Positions 16,838-25,291 of a DNA stretch of 57,964 bases are shown piece by piece. The notes beneath the pieces are model-generated. The model saw only the letters and a program-made list of their open reading frames with translations. It was not told where the DNA came from and did not search any database. Positions within the stretch are counted from its first letter, which is position 1. The number at the start of each line of letters is the position of its first letter. Source of the stretch: an uncultured Mycoplasma sp. (GTDB lineage: Bacteria; Bacillota_I; Bacilli_A; RF39; UBA660); NCBI GenBank assembly GCA_947646115.1, contig CANSFH010000006.1:1-57964 (forward strand). Reading direction: 5' to 3'. A program made the position numbers and the translations under genes.

Positions 16838-17437
16838 TTATTCAAAATAATATGTTTCATTTTTATTATTTTGAATTGTAGCATTTTTGGGCACTACTTT
16901 TAAAATATTAAATATATTGTAAATATCAGGATAAACACTTATCATTCCCATTATTGATATTCCAAACAATATTCCATTTAATTCTCTTAAATCATTCCTA
17001 CTAAAGCAAAATAAAACTAATGGAATCAACCCTAAAATAATTGGTAATATACTTAAGAATATGAAACGATTTCTATTTACTGGACTTGATGATAATGCTA
17101 CTGCTGTGAAACTTTTAGGTATTACGCCTATATATACTGTTGCATTTTTGGGAAAAGCAATAGCGTGTAGTAATTCGTGAACAAGTATTAATAAAAATCC
17201 TATGATAACTCCTAGAAATAGAAAACCTACATTTATTACTTTTTCATTTGCTATAAATGTTTTTGTAAATATACATATAAAACAAATTAGAACAGATGGT
17301 ATCATAAAAGGTAATGCTTTTATTTGCATTTTCTTCAAATCTTCTTCGCTATTCAGTTTTTTAGCATTTTTAGGTATATCAGCAGTAGGAAAATCTTTCT
17401 CACTTTTTATTATACCTTTCCATATAATTTTAGGCAT
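16838..17437 (-). CDS. DUF3267-type membrane metalloprotease-like protein
   Basis: A 199-residue protein with four predicted membrane segments and an HExxH motif in ILVHELLHAIAFPKN (about residues 84-98), followed by a Ser/Pro region and LPIILGLIPLVLF. This is the DUF3267 (putative zincin) family of Bacillota. The motif suggests zinc-dependent peptidase activity in or at the membrane, unproven for this family. It lies 35 bases after the radical SAM gene and 28 before the SAP gene, all on the same strand. Confidence 0.72.
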   Translation of the reverse strand: MPKIIWKGIIKSEKDFPTADIPKNAKKLNSEEDLKKMQIKALPFMIPSVLICFICIFTKTFIANEKVINVGFLFLGVIIGFLLILVHELLHAIAFPKNATVYIGVIPKSFTAVALSSSPVNRNRFIFLSILPIILGLIPLVLFCFSRNDLRELNGILFGISIMGMISVYPDIYNIFNILKVVPKNATIQNNKNETYYFE

Positions 17438-17472
17438 TTTTACATCTCTCTTTCAAATTGTAATTTATCTTT

Positions 17473-18360
17473 TTAAAACAATGTTATTTGTTCGTTACTT
17501 TTTATTTCTTTTTTATATGCCTTAATGATATTTTTCATATCATATAGTATTCCATATTTATCACATTCATCAGTAAACATCTTATATAATCTTTTATAAT
17601 TTGGTATGATACAATTATATCTATCACCATAATATTTAATATATTTATCTTTTAAACCAGTAAAACTTTGTTCTAATTTATCAAAATAATAATCTCTCCC
17701 ATTTTCTCTTAAAGTCATACCCATATAAGTATGAATAAATTTAGCACCATTTAGATAAGCAAGTCTTACTAACTCTTTTATATCTTCTTCTTTATCTGTT
17801 ATAAATGGTAAGACAGGATTCATCATAACACCTACAAAAATACCGTTATCGCTTAATTCTTTAATTGCTTGAAATCTTTTAGAAGATACACAAACATTTG
17901 GCTCGATTATTCTTGATAATTCATCATTTGGAGTCGTAATAGTAAATTTAATAATTACATTGTTTTTTAAATTTATTTCTTTTAACAAATCAATATCTCT
18001 TAAAATTAAGTCACTTTTCGTATCAATAGAAACACCAAAACTATACTTCGATATAAGTTTTAATGCTCCTCTTGTTTGTTCATATTGTAACTCTTTTGGA
18101 TTATAGGTATCAGACATGGAGCCAATTCCAACAACACCTAATTCTTTCTTTTTAGATAATTCTTGCTCTAAAATAGATAAAGCATTTTCTTTTCCACGAA
18201 CAATATCAAAATTATCAATATGATAACAATTACTTCTTGAATCACAATAAATACATCTATGAGAACAGCCTCTATATAGATTCATATTATAATCTATGCC
18301 ATACCATTCCGATCCATATTTTACTTTTGTAAGTATTGTTTTTGCTTTTATAAATTCCAT
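17473..18360 (-). CDS. Radical SAM protein, SPL-like family
   Basis: A 295-residue protein with the [4Fe-4S] motif CSHRCIYC (Cys32, Cys36, Cys39) in NLYRGCSHRCIYCDSRS, a GIGSMSDTYNPKE segment and IDTKSDLILRDIDLL. These match the spore photoproduct lyase-like/Rv2578c group of radical SAM proteins, which do not all act on DNA. The substrate is unknown. It starts 1 base before the stop of the acetyltransferase gene, so the two are co-translated. Confidence 0.85.
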   Translation of the reverse strand: MEFIKAKTILTKVKYGSEWYGIDYNMNLYRGCSHRCIYCDSRSNCYHIDNFDIVRGKENALSILEQELSKKKELGVVGIGSMSDTYNPKELQYEQTRGALKLISKYSFGVSIDTKSDLILRDIDLLKEINLKNNVIIKFTITTPNDELSRIIEPNVCVSSKRFQAIKELSDNGIFVGVMMNPVLPFITDKEEDIKELVRLAYLNGAKFIHTYMGMTLRENGRDYYFDKLEQSFTGLKDKYIKYYGDRYNCIIPNYKRLYKMFTDECDKYGILYDMKNIIKAYKKEIKSNEQITLF

Positions 18361-18361
18361 T

Positions 18362-19108
18362 TTATTTACTAATCAACTTTTCAAAAGAATTAGCATTTAA
18401 TATAGTATTTGATATAAATTCACCTTTATAAAAGTTAGCCCAATTATTGAATATACAAGGTGCATTTTTGGCTTTTTCTAAAGAATCAATTTTGATGAAG
18501 TTAATCTTAATATTATTTTCTTTTACATATTCAGTTAGTTCTTTTACTTCATATTCTACATAAGGACATTCATTACTATAATAAATTGTAAAATCTTGAT
18601 TATCTATTTTCATATTTCTAGCATTATCATTAAATTTAGGTGTTTCTCCGTCTTCAAATTGCAATGCTAATAATTCATAATCTCCAATGGTATCTACAAC
18701 TTTAAAACCATAATGTTCAAAGAATTTCTTTTCTCCTAAAAATGGTTTCTTCTTTTTAGAAGTTAAAGTACATATACCACTCATTCCTTTTTCTTTAGAA
18801 TCATTTATTGCATATTCGAGCAGTTCTTTAGCAATACCTTTTCCCTTAAAACTTCCTGCAACCCACAAGCAATAAATGTATTCATAATTTTTACCACTAA
18901 TGGGTACCCAAGCAGTTTCTATTGGCTCATATTCAATAAATATTTTTCCTCTTGCATTTAATTTTCTAAAAATATGACCATCTTTTAATTTGTTTTTAAT
19001 CCATTCTTTTTTCTTATCAACACCATTTTGATGTTTGGGATCACCAATAGCACAACATATATGTTCCTCATCTATATTTTCTAATGTTAAATTGATATAT
19101 TCGTTCAT
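18362..19108 (-). CDS. GNAT acetyltransferase with YoaP-like C-terminal domain
   Basis: A 248-residue protein. The N-terminal GNAT domain shows the acetyl-CoA loop LWVAGSFKGKGIAKELLEYA (about residues 82-101) and FFEHYGFKVVD. The C-terminal domain (about 165-248), with YYSNECPYVEYEVKELTEYV and CIFNNWANFYKGEF, is the YoaP-like module often joined to GNAT. It has one cysteine in the CPY position, where a thioredoxin fold would place its active site. The acyl acceptor is unknown. It is led by GAGGAG and the first copy of the 242-bp repeat, which carries its promoter. Confidence 0.82.
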   Translation of the reverse strand: MNEYINLTLENIDEEHICCAIGDPKHQNGVDKKKEWIKNKLKDGHIFRKLNARGKIFIEYEPIETAWVPISGKNYEYIYCLWVAGSFKGKGIAKELLEYAINDSKEKGMSGICTLTSKKKKPFLGEKKFFEHYGFKVVDTIGDYELLALQFEDGETPKFNDNARNMKIDNQDFTIYYSNECPYVEYEVKELTEYVKENNIKINFIKIDSLEKAKNAPCIFNNWANFYKGEFISNTILNANSFEKLISK

Positions 19109-19118
19109 CTTACTTCAA

Positions 19119-19397
19119 CTCCTCTACAAATACTATTTGTCTGTGAGTTTATTATACCATTAAAAAAGCAAAAGCTAAACCGATTCTACTCTTATTCTTC
19201 AAAGATTTTATCTATTCTAACAACTAATATTATAGAAATCTTGTGTAAACTTATAAGTGATATATTATTTTATCATTACCGATCTCAATAGGTTTTAGAT
19301 GATTATTAATTTCTATATGAAACTATTTTGTAAATTTTAAATTATCAGAAAATTTTTATTTAAATAAAAAAGTGAAGCCTTTCGACTCCTTCAGGGG
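19119..19397. repeat. Direct repeat, copy 1 (242 bp identical core)
   Basis: Positions 19133-19374 are identical base for base to 20340-20581; flanks (19119-19131 and to 19397) match with a one-base indel and three substitutions. On the minus strand it contains a terminator (stem 19374-19379 / 19384-19389) for the gene at 19571, then about 200 bp of AT-rich leader, an extended -10 TGGTATAAT (19151-19159) and a palindrome (19126-19140, ACAAATA/TATTTGT) just before the ribosome binding site of the acetyltransferase. Confidence 0.95.
19366..19389 (-). terminator. Terminator after the unknown exported protein gene
   Basis: On the minus strand GGAGTC-GAAA-GGCTTC (19389-19374) followed by a T-rich tract. 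Compared with the second copy, the two stem changes preserve pairing as G-U wobbles in the minus-strand RNA only, which supports function in that direction. Confidence 0.8.
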
Positions 19398-19570
19398 CTA
19401 TTAAATTTTGGTTTATTTAATTTTAAAACCTTTATTTTTTTATATTTTGTTTATTTTTTCCCAATTTTGATTAAAATAAATTAAAAGATAAATATAAAAG
19501 TTTCAAATTTTGCTACCTAAATGCTACCTGAAATTTCAAAAATAATCTGCTTTATAAATTGTAATTTGAA
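19398..19570. other. Non-coding spacer with short GCTACCT direct repeat
   Basis: The gap from 19109 to 19570 is filled by the repeat copy and this AT-rich spacer. It holds a tandem GCTACCT pair (19513-19530, GCTACCTAAATGCTACCT). No reading frame or structured RNA was found in it. Confidence 0.5.
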
Positions 19571-20317
19571 TTACGATATAAGTTCTATGTTTACTGCATT
19601 GATTTGTGCTGGATTTGAATCTTCAATTAAACCACTAAATGTAACTCTTACTTTATTGTTTACTACATAATAGTCATTTGTACCATTTGTTGGTCTTGAT
19701 ATTTTCATTGTTACTTTATCCTTCACTTTAAATGATTTACTATCTTTTAATACTTCAACAGTTATATAGTTTTCTTCTGCAACAATGATTTTTCCTTCAA
19801 AAACATCTTTAGATTCGACAAATGTAATTATTTCTTGATTATTTATAGCATCTAATATTTTTGCTTCATCATCAATAAATATTTTCTTAATAAACTTTTC
19901 TTGTTCTTCTTTACTATTATTTATTAAGCCGACTACTACTTTGTTAGTTATATCATCAACATAATTGAATGCAAAATTAGATATATCATTATTATCTTCT
20001 AAATAATTAATAATGTAATTATTGATTTCTTTTGCACTAAGTTTTTGTTCTAATTCGTATTTCATAAACCAACTACCCATTTTAACACCAATATTATTTT
20101 CATAAGGTTCATTCGGAGATACTCCAACATATCTAATAACTTTGTACCCCAATCCCCAATAAGTTACTTTACTACCATCATCACTAACTATTTTAATACA
20201 ATACTTTGGTTCGTGTCCTGTTGTTACTCTGCCACTATCTGCATAATTCGTTATAATTCCCATCACAATAAGTCCTATCAAAACAATTCCTACACTAATA
20301 CATATTTTCTTTTTCAT
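19571..20317 (-). CDS. Exported protein of unknown function
   Basis: A 248-residue protein; ATG at 20317 was chosen (GGAG 7 bases upstream) over an upstream TTG. An N-terminal signal anchor (about residues 3-22) is followed by DSGRVTTGHEPKYCIKIVSD, TYWGLGYKVIRYVGVSPNEP and a C-terminal half (about 155-248) of predicted beta structure ending INAVNIELIS, reminiscent of DUF3221-like OB-type domains. I do not recognise a defined family for the N-terminal half. The gene sits as a single unit between two copies of the 242-bp repeat, with a promoter in one and a terminator in the other: a self-contained cassette. Confidence 0.6.
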   Translation of the reverse strand: MKKKICISVGIVLIGLIVMGIITNYADSGRVTTGHEPKYCIKIVSDDGSKVTYWGLGYKVIRYVGVSPNEPYENNIGVKMGSWFMKYELEQKLSAKEINNYIINYLEDNNDISNFAFNYVDDITNKVVVGLINNSKEEQEKFIKKIFIDDEAKILDAINNQEIITFVESKDVFEGKIIVAEENYITVEVLKDSKSFKVKDKVTMKISRPTNGTNDYYVVNNKVRVTFSGLIEDSNPAQINAVNIELIS

Positions 20318-20324
20318 AATCAAT

Positions 20325-20604
20325 CTCCTCTACAAATTACTATTTGTCTGTGAGTTTATTATACCATTAAAAAAGCAAAAGCTAAACCGATTCTACTCTT
20401 ATTCTTCAAAGATTTTATCTATTCTAACAACTAATATTATAGAAATCTTGTGTAAACTTATAAGTGATATATTATTTTATCATTACCGATCTCAATAGGT
20501 TTTAGATGATTATTAATTTCTATATGAAACTATTTTGTAAATTTTAAATTATCAGAAAATTTTTATTTAAATAAAAAAGTGGAGCCTTCCGGCTCCTTCA
20601 GGGG
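20325..20604. repeat. Direct repeat, copy 2 (242 bp identical core)
   Basis: Core 20340-20581, identical to 19133-19374, offset 1207 bp. On the minus strand it holds the recG terminator (20581-20596), the leader, an extended -10 TGGTATAAT (20358-20366) and a palindrome (20332-20347, ACAAAT/ATTTGT) that precede the unknown exported protein gene. Perfect identity implies recent duplication or gene conversion. Confidence 0.95.
20570..20596 (-). terminator. recG terminator
   Basis: On the minus strand GGAGCC-GGAA-GGCTCC followed by ACTTTTTTATTT. A strong six-bp GC-rich stem with U-tract, about 130 bases after the recG stop. Confidence 0.88.
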
Positions 20605-20727
20605 GTTTTGGTTGACTCACTTTCACATTAAGTCGTAAAAGTGACTCGGACATGACGTTTATCATGTCATAATAATCATATTATGTTTTTAGATTTTTGT
20701 CAATTACATTTATTAAACTTTTTACAT
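20605..20727 (-). other. recG 3' region with two further stem-loops
   Basis: Between recG and its terminator the minus strand can form GACATGA-N6-TCATGTC (around 20652-20671) and a longer imperfect stem, GAGTCACTTT with AAAGTGAGTC (around 20614-20648). With the terminator this makes three consecutive hairpins. No gene is visible. Confidence 0.45.
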
Positions 20728-22713
20728 TTAATTTAATCTTTCTAATTCTTTAATTATTTTATAATATGACATATTGTTTTTATAAGCTCCAGAATTTAGA
20801 TATTCTTCACTATCATTTTTAGCTTGCATCATTATTTTTAAATCTGTTTTTAGATTTGCAATTTTAAAATTCTTTACTCCACTTTGACGAATTCCAAATA
20901 AATCTCCTGCACCTCTTAGTTCTAAATCTCGTTCAGCGATATAAAAGCCGTCATTGCTTTCTTCTAAAACTTTTAGTCTTTCGATTTCATTATCACTTAT
21001 TAAGTAGCAAAAACCATCAAGAGAATTTCTCCCTACACGTCCTCTTAATTGATGAAGTGTTGCAAGACCAAATCGGTTAGCATCAAAAATTACCATAATA
21101 GTAGCATTTTTAACATCTACTCCGACTTCAATGACAGTTGTTGAAATTAAGATTTTGGTTTCATTATTTTTAAACCTAGCCATTATTTCATCTTTTTCTT
21201 TTTGTTTTAGTTTTCCATGAAGTATTTCAATAGGTATAACATTTTTAAAGGCAAGATTAAATTTTTCCTTCAATGTTTCTACACTCTTTAAATCTAGTTC
21301 TTCATTATCATCAATTAGTGATGCCACAACATATACTTGATGTCCATTTTTTATTTCTTCTAAAATATGTGTAAGTACTTGTTTCAAATCGCTATATTTT
21401 TTTATTTTGGTTATAATTTCTTTACGGCCTCCTGGCTTTTCTTTAATAAAAGATACATCTAAATCACCATATAATGTTAAAGCATAAGTCCTTGGTATGG
21501 GAGTAGCACTCATATATAAAGCATCTGGTACTTCCCCTTTACTTTTTAAAACTTCTCTTTGTTTAACTCCAAAACGATGCTGTTCGTCAGTTATTACTAG
21601 TCCTAAACGATAAAACATAACACTTTCTTCAATTATAGCGTGAGTTCCGATTAAAATATCAATATCACCACTAATTAACTTACTTTTTACCATATCTTTT
21701 TCTTTTTTAGTCATACTTCCAACTAATAGTTCTATGTTTAAATTATAATTTTTGAAATAGTTTTTAGCACTATCAAAATGTTGACGTGCAAGCACTTCGG
21801 TAGGAGCCATTAATACGCTTTGATATCCGGCAAGACAGTTAGCATACATAGCTATAAAACTTATAATAGTTTTTCCACTTCCGACATCGCCTAGAACTAA
21901 ACGGTTCATTTTTTTAGTACTTTTTAAATCATTAATAATTAGGTTTAAAGCTTCAGTTTGACTAGCGGTTAATTTAAATGGTAAAGAATTAATAAACTCT
22001 TCTATATCTTTTTCATTAATATGTTTTTCTGCTTTTAATATATTCTGATTATCTTTTTTCATATAGTTTATTTTAAACATAAATAAAAATAATTCTTCAT
22101 ATTTAAAATAAAAAGCTGCTTTTTTTATTTCTTCAGGATTTCTAGGATGATGAATCATTCTTAATGCCTCTAATTTACTTATTAAACTATATTTTTCAAT
22201 AAAACATTCAGGTATATATTTGGGTATAGCTTTAATATCTAACAAAGCACTATCTATAACTTTGCGTAATTCATTTTGCTTAATATTTTTATTTGTATGA
22301 TATATAGGAATTATTTCTTTTTTAGTTAAAGGAGTTAATTTAATATCATCACATATAAAGGTATTTTTCTTTATATCATATTTTCCTACTAAAGTAAGCA
22401 TTTTGCCAATTTTGATATGAGGACGCAAAAAAGCCCGATTAAATATTACAGCATACATAGACTTATTATTATGATTGCATCTAAATTGAAGTTTATTAAA
22501 ATTTCTTTTGATGTAGGCGACTGTTGCAGTAGTTTCAGGAATTGCATTAATAGATATTCTTTCGCCAGAATAATCACTATTTAAATTTATTGGTTCAAAA
22601 ATATCATATCGATAAGGATAATTTTCTAATAAATCTGCCATAGTATTAATGTTTAATGCTTTTAAATTTTCGAGCATTTTTGGTCCAACACCTTTAATAT
22701 CACTTAATTCCAT
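20728..22713 (-). CDS. recG: ATP-dependent DNA helicase RecG
   Basis: A 661-residue superfamily-2 helicase that reverses stalled forks and processes Holliday junctions. The N-terminus MELSDIKGVGPKMLENLKAL leads into the wedge/OB domain; the helicase core shows LGDVGSGKT (Walker A), DEQHRFGV (motif II), SATPIPRT (III) and RGRVGRNSLDGFCYLI (VI). The TRG-type C-terminus with ERDLELRGAGDLFG is present. Length is usual for the family. It is followed by a terminator inside the repeat. Confidence 0.97.
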   Translation of the reverse strand: MELSDIKGVGPKMLENLKALNINTMADLLENYPYRYDIFEPINLNSDYSGERISINAIPETTATVAYIKRNFNKLQFRCNHNNKSMYAVIFNRAFLRPHIKIGKMLTLVGKYDIKKNTFICDDIKLTPLTKKEIIPIYHTNKNIKQNELRKVIDSALLDIKAIPKYIPECFIEKYSLISKLEALRMIHHPRNPEEIKKAAFYFKYEELFLFMFKINYMKKDNQNILKAEKHINEKDIEEFINSLPFKLTASQTEALNLIINDLKSTKKMNRLVLGDVGSGKTIISFIAMYANCLAGYQSVLMAPTEVLARQHFDSAKNYFKNYNLNIELLVGSMTKKEKDMVKSKLISGDIDILIGTHAIIEESVMFYRLGLVITDEQHRFGVKQREVLKSKGEVPDALYMSATPIPRTYALTLYGDLDVSFIKEKPGGRKEIITKIKKYSDLKQVLTHILEEIKNGHQVYVVASLIDDNEELDLKSVETLKEKFNLAFKNVIPIEILHGKLKQKEKDEIMARFKNNETKILISTTVIEVGVDVKNATIMVIFDANRFGLATLHQLRGRVGRNSLDGFCYLISDNEIERLKVLEESNDGFYIAERDLELRGAGDLFGIRQSGVKNFKIANLKTDLKIMMQAKNDSEEYLNSGAYKNNMSYYKIIKELERLN

Positions 22714-22745
22714 ATTTATAACCTCTATTAATAATTATAACATGC

Positions 22746-22776
22746 AAAAAGAAGAATTTCTATTTTATTCTTCTTT
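22746..22776 (-). terminator. Terminator after the C39-like peptidase gene
   Basis: A perfect 10-bp stem (22748-22757 / 22767-22776, arm AAAGAAGAAT) with a 9-base loop, followed on the minus strand by TTTTTG. It overlaps the end of the coding sequence (stop at 22765). Confidence 0.7.
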
Positions 22777-23676
22777 ATCTAGAGTATCGTTGATTAACTT
22801 TTTATAATTTATGTTAATAGCAACTGATTGCCGACCTAATGAATCATAGCTATTTTCTAATTGTTCTTTTTTTACTTTAATGTTTTTTTCGTTTTTTAAA
22901 GGGTCATTTATATAGTAGTAATTTTCATCATATCCAGTTAAAACTACAACATGCTCGTCTCTTGGATATGTATAAGTTTCTTTCTTGTCATAGCTTGTCC
23001 AAGTAAAAACTTCTTTAACTGCTTCATAATTAATTGTTACCCAGATTAAACATGGCCCATTATAGGCTAAATTTTTTAATGGTTCTTTATTGTTTCTTAA
23101 GTCAGCATTAAATTCAGAATCTTTTTCAATTAATATTTTATTAATTGCTTTAGCTATAACTATATCGAAGCATCCCCAACCACCTGTATTACTTGTTGGA
23201 TCTCCCGCATAAAATAAAGCAGGATTTGGTCCAAAACGAGTACCATTTTCTGTATATATTTTATCCTGAGCTAAATATTTAAAAAATTCTTCAAGCGTAA
23301 TACTTATACCATAAAATTTAAGTAGCATAACCGCTGAAGCAGCTTCACAACCATTAGGATATTTAGGTAATTGATTAATTAATGGTACATTATATATTTC
23401 TTTTTTATTTAAATCATTGTATTTATCATCAGTAACTTTATCGCTTTCGATACTGGGTAATTCAGAGATATAGTCATTTTTTTCGTATCTTTTAATATTG
23501 TTTGTAAGTATTAATTGATTACTATAATAATCGTTCGTTAAAGGTGGAATAAGCGAGTTTTTAACCCGCTTTATTTCTCTATTATAGATTTTATACCAAA
23601 GAAAATTACTTCCTATTAAAGCTATTAAGAAGCCACTTATAATAAATAATTTTTCAATTGATTTTATTTTTTTCAA
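22765..23676 (-). CDS. Membrane-anchored C39-like cysteine peptidase
   Basis: A 303-residue protein: an N-terminal membrane segment (about residues 9-28), a linker, and a papain-like Peptidase_C39_2 domain from about 95. Catalytic residues are visible: Cys in QLPKYPNGCEAASAVMLLKF, His in RDEHVVVLTGYD and Asp/Asn in YYINDPL. Such domains cleave peptides or act in peptidoglycan or bacteriocin processing; the substrate is not known. It lies 19 bases downstream of the cohesin-like gene and ends the same transcript, so it may act with the surface complex. Confidence 0.82.
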   Translation of the reverse strand: MKKIKSIEKLFIISGFLIALIGSNFLWYKIYNREIKRVKNSLIPPLTNDYYSNQLILTNNIKRYEKNDYISELPSIESDKVTDDKYNDLNKKEIYNVPLINQLPKYPNGCEAASAVMLLKFYGISITLEEFFKYLAQDKIYTENGTRFGPNPALFYAGDPTSNTGGWGCFDIVIAKAINKILIEKDSEFNADLRNNKEPLKNLAYNGPCLIWVTINYEAVKEVFTWTSYDKKETYTYPRDEHVVVLTGYDENYYYINDPLKNEKNIKVKKEQLENSYDSLGRQSVAININYKKLINDTLDKEE

Positions 23677-23695
23677 ATTAAGACCTCTTAACTAT

Positions 23696-25276
23696 TTATT
23701 TTTTCTTCTTTTTATTTTTCTTTTTATCATCAGCAAATAAATCATATATTTCTTCAGTATCTTCTGATACTTCAGTTATTTTATTATTTTCAACTTTTAT
23801 TTCTTTTACTTCAATTTCTGGTTTATTATCTTCTTTTTTTATTTCGGTATTTTCTTTTTTGTCGTCAGCTGTTTTCTTTTTCTTATTTTTAACTTTGTTT
23901 TCAGCTTCAGTAATCTTTTTAACTTCATCAACAACATCATTTAACTTTCTTGTTGCTTCTATTTTTGCTTCTTGTTTTTGTAAGAATTTATTAAGTTTCT
24001 TTTGCTTTCTTTTTAAACTGTGAAGTAAGCTAAAGATTATAATAATCATTACTACTAAAGCTCCAGCAAAAGTTATAATTATATAAGTATAATTTTTTAT
24101 TGTTTCTTTAGTATCGTTTATATAAGTTTCATCGTAAAGTTGAGCAGTTTTATTTATTGTATCATATAAGTATAAGTCTGTTTTGCCGTCTGCTAGATTA
24201 GTTGCATTAATAATAACAAAGTTACTATTTTCGCTATATTTATAGGCATCATATTTTTCATTGTTAAGGGTAACTGTTGTTTTTATTAAGTCAAGTGGGT
24301 TAGTAAATGGTGTAGGAATTAAAATATCTGAATTTAAAGTTAATTCTTTATACGAACTATATTTACCATTTTCATATTTAAACAAATCTATTGTTCCATC
24401 CTCATCTTTTAGACCCACCAAAGTTATTTTGGCATTTTCATTTATAAATGCAGGTATTTGGACATCATTAATAGTTACAGTTGTATCTCTAAAAGTTGTT
24501 GGTGTAGTTAATAGAGCTGCATTTTTTACAACCGTATAATCCTTATTGTCAACTTCAATTTTAATTGGATTTTGGTCTTCAACATTTATAGTTAAGTTAT
24601 AAGTTCTTTCACTACCATTTTGTGCAGTCACTACTAAAGGAACTGTGTTAAGTCCTTCTGAAACTTCTATTTCACCATCTCCACTCACTGATGATTTTGC
24701 ATCATTTACTTTGGCGCTTATTGTTACTTTTGTTGTGCCTGTTGGAACATTTATTTTATAATCTAAAGTATCTTTATTAAACGCTGGTTCTAGATTATAT
24801 CCCTCAACTTCGATACTTTTTAAATAATTGTCTTTACTATATGTAGCTTCTAATTCTTGTTGAGTCATTATTTTAATCGTTTTACTTGATGATTTTAAAC
24901 TTAATTCACTGATATCAGAATAAGCATATGCTAAATAACTACCAACAGAAATTATTGTATTTCCTTTTTTTTTGGCTTTAAATGAAAAAGTGTATGTTTT
25001 GCTTTTCGTACCACTTGCTGAATATCCAGCCATCATTGTTCCGCCTGCTTCTGCTGAACTACTGACTAATTGTAGATAATTTTTATCATAATTTAAATCC
25101 ATTTGCCAACTTCCTATTGGAGTAGAACTTGATAATGTAACATTAACGGTTATTTTGTTTCCTTGAACAACAGTTGATGAGCCACTTACACTTATTGATC
25201 CACTAGCAGCATGGGCTGTGTGAGGCATTAAAATTAATGCTACTAATAATACTAATATTTTTTTTATTTTTTTCAT
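23696..25276 (-). CDS. Membrane-anchored cohesin-like surface protein
   Basis: A 526-residue protein: signal peptide (residues 1-24, ending AHAA), a cohesin-like beta-sandwich (about 25-135; GSWQMDLNYDKNYLQLVSSS and YTFSFKAKKKGNTIISVGS), a cadherin-like beta-sandwich (about 148-233; LKSIEVEGYNLEPAFNKDTL, LDYKINVPTGTTKVTISA), a further 160-residue domain, one membrane helix (about 394-418) and a 105-residue Lys/Glu-rich cytoplasmic tail ending in poly-Lys. Cohesins bind dockerins; the adjacent, co-oriented gene 15 bases upstream encodes a dockerin protein. The orientation (cohesin outside, long charged tail inside) is unlike classical cellulosome anchors. Binding is inferred. Confidence 0.82.
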   Translation of the reverse strand: MKKIKKILVLLVALILMPHTAHAASGSISVSGSSTVVQGNKITVNVTLSSSTPIGSWQMDLNYDKNYLQLVSSSAEAGGTMMAGYSASGTKSKTYTFSFKAKKKGNTIISVGSYLAYAYSDISELSLKSSSKTIKIMTQQELEATYSKDNYLKSIEVEGYNLEPAFNKDTLDYKINVPTGTTKVTISAKVNDAKSSVSGDGEIEVSEGLNTVPLVVTAQNGSERTYNLTINVEDQNPIKIEVDNKDYTVVKNAALLTTPTTFRDTTVTINDVQIPAFINENAKITLVGLKDEDGTIDLFKYENGKYSSYKELTLNSDILIPTPFTNPLDLIKTTVTLNNEKYDAYKYSENSNFVIINATNLADGKTDLYLYDTINKTAQLYDETYINDTKETIKNYTYIIITFAGALVVMIIIIFSLLHSLKRKQKKLNKFLQKQEAKIEATRKLNDVVDEVKKITEAENKVKNKKKKTADDKKENTEIKKEDNKPEIEVKEIKVENNKITEVSEDTEEIYDLFADDKKKNKKKKK

Positions 25277-25291
25277 TTTTTATTCCTTTCT

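Noticed and set aside
19513..19530. GCTACCTAAATGCTACCT as an attachment site or integrase remnant
   Set aside because: It resembles sequence sometimes seen at the 3' end of integrase genes, but no integrase reading frame or flanking duplication of this motif was found.
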